Notes under the pieces: model-generated | The model's input: only the letters and a program-made list of their open reading frames with translations | Told to the model about the DNA's origin: nothing | The model's database searches: none | Translations under genes and position numbers: made by a program | Origin: Candidatus Bathyarchaeota archaeon | GTDB lineage: Archaea; Thermoproteota; Bathyarchaeia; 40CM-2-53-6; FEN-987 | Assembly: GCA_003152955.1 (NCBI GenBank) | Contig: PMBQ01000305.1 | Location: 1 to 6,933, forward strand | Reading direction: 5' to 3' | Length of the DNA: 6,933 bases | Shown: positions 1-4,918 of the stretch, piece by piece | Layout: each line of letters begins with the position of its first letter | Position numbering within the stretch: position 1 is the first letter of the stretch

Positions 1-2643
1 GGAATCTCCATAATCTACATCACTCCTCTGCGTGCACTTAATCGCGACTTGCTCAAGAGACTGGAGTTCTGGAGCAGAAAGTTGGGGTTCACAGTTGAGA
101 CTCGACATGGGGATACACCGCAGAAAGAGCGAAGGAGACAATCCATCAAGCCTCCTGATTTCCTGGTTACGACCCCCGAGACATTACAAGCGATTCTGCC
201 TGGAAAGCGCATGCGAACCCATCTGCGCCATGTGAGGTGGGTTGTGATCGATGAGGTTCATCAGCTTGCTGGAGATAGGCGTGGGGTCCAGTTGACCGTT
301 GGCCTTGAAAGGCTCAGAAAGATTACGGACTGTGAGTTTCAGAGGATAGGACTATCCGCTACCGTGGGAAATCCTGACCAGATCGGGAGTTTCATAGCTG
401 GAGGAAAACCATGCGAGGTCTTGCAGGTTTCACTGCCTAAGGAAGCGAAATATTTCGTTGAGTTTCCGCATCCTACAGATGAAGACAACGTGATCGCGCA
501 AAGCCTGTACACTGCTCCCGAGGCTGCAGCACGATTGAACAGGATCTGGGAGCTAGTTGAAAATCATGACTCCACGCTGATTTTCGTTAATAGTCGCACG
601 AATGCGGAAACACTTGGTTCGAAATTTCATCAGCTGAAGAGGAATGTGGCGGTCCATCATGGCTCGTTGCCTAGAGAGGAGAGGGTGCGAGTGGAGAACG
701 ATTTCAAGAATGGAAAGACAAAGGCATTGGTCTGCACGTCGACGCTAGAGCTCGGGATCGATATTGGAAATGTGGATTTGACGATCCAGTACATGTCGCC
801 TAGACAGGTTTCAAGTCTGATTCAGAGAGTGGGACGATCAGGTCATAGCCTGGACAGAGTCTCAGAGGGAGCAATCGTGGCCGTTTCAACGGAGGATATG
901 CTGGAGTCCGTGGCCGCCATTCAGAAGACTCGAGAGAAATCTGTGGAACCAGTGAAGATTCATGAAGGAGCATTGGACGTGTTAGCTCATCAGATCACTG
1001 GCATTCTCCAAGAGTCTGATGAGAAAGTCAAAGCCGACGAAGCCTTCGCGCTCGTGCGCGGCGCTTACCCATACCGAGAACTGACAAGGCAAGATTTTGA
1101 CAAGGTAACAGCCTTTCTCGAAGAGATGCGCTACCTTCGCACTGATGGAGGCTTCCTCTTCCGAGGAAGCCGAACGCGTCAACACTACTTTGAGAACTTA
1201 TCCATGATACCTGACGAACGCAGGTATCAGGTCATAGATGTTTCAACACAGCAATCCGTCGGCATCCTAGGAGAGGAATTCATGATGACCAAGGCCAGAC
1301 TCGGATTGCACTTCATAGTTAAGGGCAAGGTTTGGCAGATTGAACAAATCTCAGACGACGCACGAGTATACGTAACACCCGTTGAAGATCCCACTGCCGC
1401 TGTGCCAGGTTGGGATGGCGAGATGCTGCCGATTCCATTCGAACTTGCTCAACAGGTTGGTAGACTCCGCTCAGAAGTCGAAAAAGAACTTGACTCAAGT
1501 GAAGTACCTTTCATAATTGACATGTTGGAGCAGAGGTGGCCAGCCGAGCGATTTGGCGTCCGCAAAATCGTCGAAGAGCTGGCGGAACATCACAAAATGG
1601 GCGCCCCTATCCCCACTGACAAGCGCATCATGATCGAAGCGTTCGATAGATTCCTGATTCTCCACGGATGTTTCGGAGAGACTGTCAACAATACGCTGGG
1701 AGAGGTTTGCGAGGAGCTACTTTCTAGAAAAGGGATGGTCAGGAATTGGTGGGCGGATGGTTATCGCATCCTCTTGGAGTTAACGACCACGACCGAGGAC
1801 TTGTCGCTGGATGAACTGCGTTCCACCCTTTTTGGGATAGATCAAGGCGTGCTGGAAGGCATTTTCAAGGGTGTGCTTCATCGCCACTTTCCTTTTGGAT
1901 ACTACATGAAATTCATCGCGGAGAGATTTGGCGCATTGAAACGCGGTCTCATGTTTTCGGGCGACAGTTTGAAGGAGTTGGCTCTTCGTTTCAGGATGAC
2001 ACCCATCTATGATGAGACTATACGTGAGGCTTTGCTTCTCCACGTCGACTACCCACGGGTTCGCGAGATTTACAGACAGATTCGCGAAGGGACGATGGAA
2101 GTCTCAGTCTTCAGAGCGGAGGATAGCCCGACTCCATTGGGCTATCACCTTTTGAACAAGCATCTCGATGTGCCCGAACTCGTAGCTCCTGAAACGGTGG
2201 AAAAGGACACCATCGAAAGACTACGGTACAGTCTTGATAACATGACCGTTGACCTGCTCTGCTTCGAATGCGGAACACTAATGCAGTCTCTGGTGGTCAA
2301 ATCGCTTGCACCGAAGCCTACGTGTTCGTCGTGCAGTTCTGGGCTTCTGGCAGTTTCATCTTGGTCGACTGACTTTCTTGTGCGAATTCTGGAGAAGAAG
2401 CTTAGGAGAAAGCCTTTGGAAGATGACGAACTCAACGCTTTATCGCGGGCGAGGCGCTCCGCGGATTTGGTTCTATCATATGGTAGGCGCGCAATCGTCG
2501 CCCAGTGCGTTTACGGAATAGGACCCCAAACCGCCAGCAGAATTCTAGCCAGGATGCATGATGACGAAAAACGGTTCTACAAAGACCTTCTAGAGGCAAA
2601 GTTGAAGTTCATCACAACTCGGCCGTTCTGGGACAAGCCTTAG
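1..2643 (+). CDS. lhr: Lhr-family superfamily 2 DNA/RNA helicase, 5'-truncated by the window edge
   Basis: ATP-dependent superfamily 2 helicase of the Lhr (large helicase-related) family, cytoplasmic, linked in archaea to DNA repair/recombination and RNA metabolism. The frame is open from base 1, so the TTG at 49 is not the start; Walker A lies upstream of the window. Counting from the first codon, visible motifs are Ia (ITPLRAL, 7-13), Ib (TTPE), II (DEVH, 84-87), III (SAT, 119-121), IV (FVNSR, 195-199), V (TSTLELGIDIG, 246-256) and VI (QRVGRSGH, 275-282). A winged-helix region follows (about 318-400), then a beta-rich Lhr/DEAD-associated region with the PGWDGE segment (469-474). Near the C-terminus are four cysteines, C754, C757, C775 and C778, probably a zinc knuckle, and a helix-hairpin-helix-like GIGPQTASRILAR (839-851). 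With 880 residues visible and only the first part of RecA domain 1 missing, the size fits archaeal Lhr. It ends in tandem stops TAG-TGA. The aLhr1/aLhr2 subfamily is not decided. Confidence 0.96.
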   Translation, partial: GISIIYITPLRALNRDLLKRLEFWSRKLGFTVETRHGDTPQKERRRQSIKPPDFLVTTPETLQAILPGKRMRTHLRHVRWVVIDEVHQLAGDRRGVQLTVGLERLRKITDCEFQRIGLSATVGNPDQIGSFIAGGKPCEVLQVSLPKEAKYFVEFPHPTDEDNVIAQSLYTAPEAAARLNRIWELVENHDSTLIFVNSRTNAETLGSKFHQLKRNVAVHHGSLPREERVRVENDFKNGKTKALVCTSTLELGIDIGNVDLTIQYMSPRQVSSLIQRVGRSGHSLDRVSEGAIVAVSTEDMLESVAAIQKTREKSVEPVKIHEGALDVLAHQITGILQESDEKVKADEAFALVRGAYPYRELTRQDFDKVTAFLEEMRYLRTDGGFLFRGSRTRQHYFENLSMIPDERRYQVIDVSTQQSVGILGEEFMMTKARLGLHFIVKGKVWQIEQISDDARVYVTPVEDPTAAVPGWDGEMLPIPFELAQQVGRLRSEVEKELDSSEVPFIIDMLEQRWPAERFGVRKIVEELAEHHKMGAPIPTDKRIMIEAFDRFLILHGCFGETVNNTLGEVCEELLSRKGMVRNWWADGYRILLELTTTTEDLSLDELRSTLFGIDQGVLEGIFKGVLHRHFPFGYYMKFIAERFGALKRGLMFSGDSLKELALRFRMTPIYDETIREALLLHVDYPRVREIYRQIREGTMEVSVFRAEDSPTPLGYHLLNKHLDVPELVAPETVEKDTIERLRYSLDNMTVDLLCFECGTLMQSLVVKSLAPKPTCSSCSSGLLAVSSWSTDFLVRILEKKLRRKPLEDDELNALSRARRSADLVLSYGRRAIVAQCVYGIGPQTASRILARMHDDEKRFYKDLLEAKLKFITTRPFWDKP

Positions 2644-2735
2644 TGAAAGAAAAGAAGAAAAGTGCTATTCGACTTCAGAGTGTTGCAAGTCACATTGATT
2701 ACTCGCAGAAGCGTAATTTCCAATGTGAAAGCTAG

Positions 2736-2909
2736 ATGTACCATCTCCACGTTCACGAGTTCCACCACGCGATGCCATTAGGGATCATGAGGTGCGTATA
2801 CTGCGGCGCCTTGAAAGTTCACCAACCTGACAGGCACCTCCCTAGGTCGGGTAGGACCTATCAGCCGTCGATCCGCCTTACGGCAAAACGTTCCATTTTT
2901 AAGCAGTGA
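2736..2909 (+). CDS. Small Cys/His-rich protein (57 aa), possible zinc-binding, unknown function
   Basis: Unrecognised small gene. ATG at 2736 opens 57 codons ending in TGA at 2907-2909. The product has MRCVYCG with C20 and C23, then H29 and H34, a C-X2-C-X5-H-X4-H pattern that could hold one metal ion. The first 11 residues carry five more histidines (H3, H5, H7, H10, H11). The second half is basic (several Arg/Lys) with no hydrophobic segment, which would suit nucleic-acid binding; that role is inference. An amber codon directly precedes the ATG, so no longer start exists in frame apart from the in-frame ATGs at 2772 and 2787, either of which could be the true start. The ribosome site is weak (TGTGA at 2724-2728). 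The main support for a real gene is its stop codon, which overlaps the GTG start of the next gene as GTGA, a typical translational-coupling arrangement. It lies 92 bases after the helicase on the same strand. It could still be a chance frame. Confidence 0.5.
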   Translation: MYHLHVHEFHHAMPLGIMRCVYCGALKVHQPDRHLPRSGRTYQPSIRLTAKRSIFKQ

Positions 2910-3490
2910 CTTCGTCAGCCTCGGCAAACTCGGGGCTGGGCAAATTGATAGCTGACCTAGAACTCAGACTCACTGAACTGAGATTCATTGAAGGAATAGA
3001 AAAAGTTGAGCACGTGCCCTACCAGAGCGGCGACCAATTCTGGGTCAGATTCATTCGTCCCTTCGATCTCGGGAAACTCGATGGTGTAGTGAAGAAGCAC
3101 GGTTACAAAATTGTGAAATTCGCAAGCCTCCCATCGAAACTGCCACGAGGCCTAGCTGAACTCCTATGGAGCGGTATTACGCACGTTGTCGTGGAGAAGA
3201 TCAGCGGTTGGTCAAGATTCACTACGAACTTCGGTTTTGAGCCCGAGGGAATCGCAAAACTCGCCGTCGACCTACACGGACCCTATTGGCTATTCATCAC
3301 CACAAGAGAAGAAGGAATACAGCTCCTCTATGACTACCTAGGACTGAGATATGCCTCACCATCTCCACCGGCGCTCACGGCTTCAGCGTCTGTCAAACCA
3401 ACAACGCCCCCCATTGCGAAGCCAGTTCAACCAGCAGCACCGATCCCTACTGCTCTCGCTACACCCGCAGGCGCCAGCCCATCGCCTTGA
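2906..3490 (+). CDS. Conserved-looking hypothetical protein with Pro/Ala-rich C-terminal tail (194 aa)
   Basis: Function not recognised. The start is GTG at 2906, overlapping the TGA of the preceding small gene; no Shine-Dalgarno sequence is visible just upstream, which fits coupled translation. Residues 1-10 are Ser/Ala-rich. Residues 11-150 look like a compact mixed alpha/beta soluble domain: an amphipathic helix (about 11-30), strand-like segments such as QFWVRFIRPF (44-53), YKIVKF (67-72) and HVVVEKI (93-99), a WSRFTTNFGFEPEGIAKL stretch (102-119) and YWLFITTREEG (127-137). The tail, 151-194, is low complexity with 13 prolines and 10 alanines in 44 residues and only two charged residues, probably a disordered linker or extension. 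There is no signal peptide, membrane helix, cysteine pair or nucleotide-binding motif. Being last in the helicase-small gene-hypothetical series, it may be co-transcribed with the helicase, but no shared role can be shown. An in-frame TTG at 2945 is an alternative start. Confidence 0.8.
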   Translation: MTSSASANSGLGKLIADLELRLTELRFIEGIEKVEHVPYQSGDQFWVRFIRPFDLGKLDGVVKKHGYKIVKFASLPSKLPRGLAELLWSGITHVVVEKISGWSRFTTNFGFEPEGIAKLAVDLHGPYWLFITTREEGIQLLYDYLGLRYASPSPPALTASASVKPTTPPIAKPVQPAAPIPTALATPAGASPSP

Positions 3491-3527
3491 GTCCTAACAT
3501 CACAGGTGGCGCCCTACCATTCAAACT

Positions 3528-3563
3528 CTCTCGAAGAACAGTGTCCATGCGAGAGCGCTTTTT
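3528..3563 (+). terminator. Candidate plus-strand terminator: hairpin followed by T5
   Basis: CTCTCG (3528-3533) pairs with CGAGAG (3550-3555) across a 16-base loop, and five T follow at 3559-3563. It sits 38 bases after the stop of the 194-residue gene, between convergent genes. Archaeal termination mainly needs a U tract, so the T5 is the more relevant part and the hairpin may be incidental. A second, outer pairing (3506-3513 with 3571-3578) encloses it. Confidence 0.35.
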
Positions 3564-3629
3564 CAAAGACGGTGCCACTCGAAGGTTGCTCGAAGTAAGC
3601 CTACTGACCCTTCATTCTGATGGTCGGGG

Positions 3630-4784
3630 CTAACTCGTCGCCGCGAGCGTTCGGTTTGCCGCCGCGATGCCAGAACTTGTGAATCGGAAATGTTGCTCGG
3701 TGAGGCTGCCCTCAACTGCCGCTATAGTGGCTAGCAAGTCGTTGCGGTTGACGTTGCCCATATGTCCCACTCTGAAGGCTTTCTGGTTTAAGAGGCCGAG
3801 ACCTCCGGCGACAACGATTCCATGTTTCTCAGCCATGTGTTTCCGGAATTCAGTGTCAATTACACCGTTCGGATAATGTACAACGGTCAGGGCGCTTGCG
3901 GACTCGGCCTCTTTGCAGAGAAGTTGGAGGTGGATAGTTTTCATGGCCGCGCGGAATGCTTCCGCCAGCTTGGAATGCCTAGCGAACCTTGCATCAAGCC
4001 CTTCTGAAAGGATCATCTTGCAGCTCTGATGAAGCGCGTAGATCATGTTGACAGGATGTGTTGCGAAGTATTTTGTTGGATCCTCCATTACGGGGGCCCA
4101 ACGTTTCAGATCACCATAGTAAGTTCCGATGCTGGCTTTTCGTTGCTCCCTTGCTTTCAACGCGTCGGGGCCAAATGAGATTACTGCCAAACCAGGTGGG
4201 ACGCCCAAGGCCTTCTGCGAACCGGCGAAACAAACGTCGATGCCCCACGCATCGGAGTCAATGTTCATGCCCCCCAACGAGCATACTGCATCTACGATGA
4301 ACAGAACGTTCCGAGAACGTGCGACCCTTCCCAATTTCTCGATGGGGTTTGCAGCGCCAGTTGAAGTATCGACATGAACAACCAGCAACGCCTTGTAGTT
4401 ACCAGTTGAGAGGCGCTTTTCGACCTCCTTTGGATCAGCGACAGAGCCCCAGGGAACCTGCAACTTTTCCACTTTGGCTCCCACGATGGTTGCGACGTCT
4501 GCTAGCCTGTCGGCGAAGTAGCCGTTAGAGATGGCGAGCACCTTGTCGCTAGGTTCTAGCACATTCGCTAGGGCTATCTCTGAGCCGAGTGTCCCCGTCC
4601 CAGCCAAGGGTAGAATTAGGCTCTCCTTTGTTTTGAAGACCTGCTTCAAATCTGCTAGGGTTTGCTTCAAAATATCTGCAAAGGTATTGCTTACGTGAGA
4701 GATGGTTGGTTGAGAGAGTGATGAAAGCACGCTCGGCGCGACGTTAGTCGGGCCTGGAATCATGAGAAGACTCCTTTCGTCCAT
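3630..4784 (-). CDS. Class V PLP-dependent aminotransferase (alanine/serine-glyoxylate aminotransferase family)
   Basis: Complete 384-residue cytosolic PLP enzyme of fold type I, COG0075-like (the family of alanine-glyoxylate, serine-glyoxylate and serine-pyruvate aminotransferases and PucG). It would move an amino group from alanine or serine to glyoxylate or pyruvate; the exact substrates cannot be read from sequence. Motifs: N-terminal MIPGPTNV (8-15), phosphate-binding AGTGTLGSE (61-69), NGYFADR (87-93) near the cofactor ring, VDAV with D165 expected to contact the pyridine nitrogen, SQKALG with K191 as the Schiff-base lysine, and FRVGHMGN with R338 in the position expected to bind the substrate carboxylate. 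Length is normal and no key residue is missing. ATG at 4784 is chosen because GGTGAT lies six bases upstream and MDERSLLMIPGP aligns with the usual family beginning. Stop is TAG. It lies 134 bases downstream of the surface hydrolase on the same strand, far enough for its own promoter, and is convergent with the helicase group. Confidence 0.95.
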   Translation of the reverse strand: MDERSLLMIPGPTNVAPSVLSSLSQPTISHVSNTFADILKQTLADLKQVFKTKESLILPLAGTGTLGSEIALANVLEPSDKVLAISNGYFADRLADVATIVGAKVEKLQVPWGSVADPKEVEKRLSTGNYKALLVVHVDTSTGAANPIEKLGRVARSRNVLFIVDAVCSLGGMNIDSDAWGIDVCFAGSQKALGVPPGLAVISFGPDALKAREQRKASIGTYYGDLKRWAPVMEDPTKYFATHPVNMIYALHQSCKMILSEGLDARFARHSKLAEAFRAAMKTIHLQLLCKEAESASALTVVHYPNGVIDTEFRKHMAEKHGIVVAGGLGLLNQKAFRVGHMGNVNRNDLLATIAAVEGSLTEQHFRFTSSGIAAANRTLAATS

Positions 4785-4918
4785 GTGGTAATCACCGTTT
4801 CACTTTGTCTCTTCACGTAGGCGGGAGGTGGTTTACGAAACTTTCTGTTCGACCTCGGGTTTTACCTCGACTCGCGTTTGTGTCGTCGAGTGCTGGTCCC
4901 ACGAAGCGATCGCGGATG
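4785..4918 (-). other. Intergenic region between surface hydrolase and aminotransferase; small hairpin and a short direct repeat
   Basis: This 134-base leader has no convincing gene of its own. On the minus strand it carries a six-base stem (CTCGAC 4866-4871 with GTCGAG 4885-4890, 13-base loop) not followed by a U tract. Next comes CGAGGT twice at a 12-base spacing (4869-4864 and 4857-4852), about 70-85 bases upstream of the aminotransferase ATG. No clear archaeal BRE/TATA is seen; the nearest AT-rich piece reads GTTTCGTAAA. The repeats could be an operator but may be chance. Confidence 0.3.
4791..4796 (-). promoter_or_regulatory. Shine-Dalgarno site of the aminotransferase gene
   Basis: On the minus strand this reads GGTGAT, a perfect match to the archaeal 16S 3'-end complement (GGAGGTGAT), with a six-base spacer before the ATG at 4784. 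It decides that start over the downstream in-frame Met8. Confidence 0.8.

Noticed and set aside
49..51. TTG as the start codon of the helicase
   Set aside because: In-frame residues before it spell helicase motif Ia, so the gene runs in from outside the window.
2559..2565. ATGATGA as box C of a C/D guide RNA
   Set aside because: It lies within the helicase coding sequence and no matching D/D' boxes at proper spacing were found.
2843..2860. Hairpin TAGGTC/GACCTA as a terminator
   Set aside because: Six base pairs only, no T tract, and it sits inside the small coding frame.
2895..2903. ATTTTTAAG as a TATA box for the 194-residue gene
   Set aside because: A start site about 25 bases downstream would fall after the GTG start codon, and the bases lie inside the small overlapping gene.
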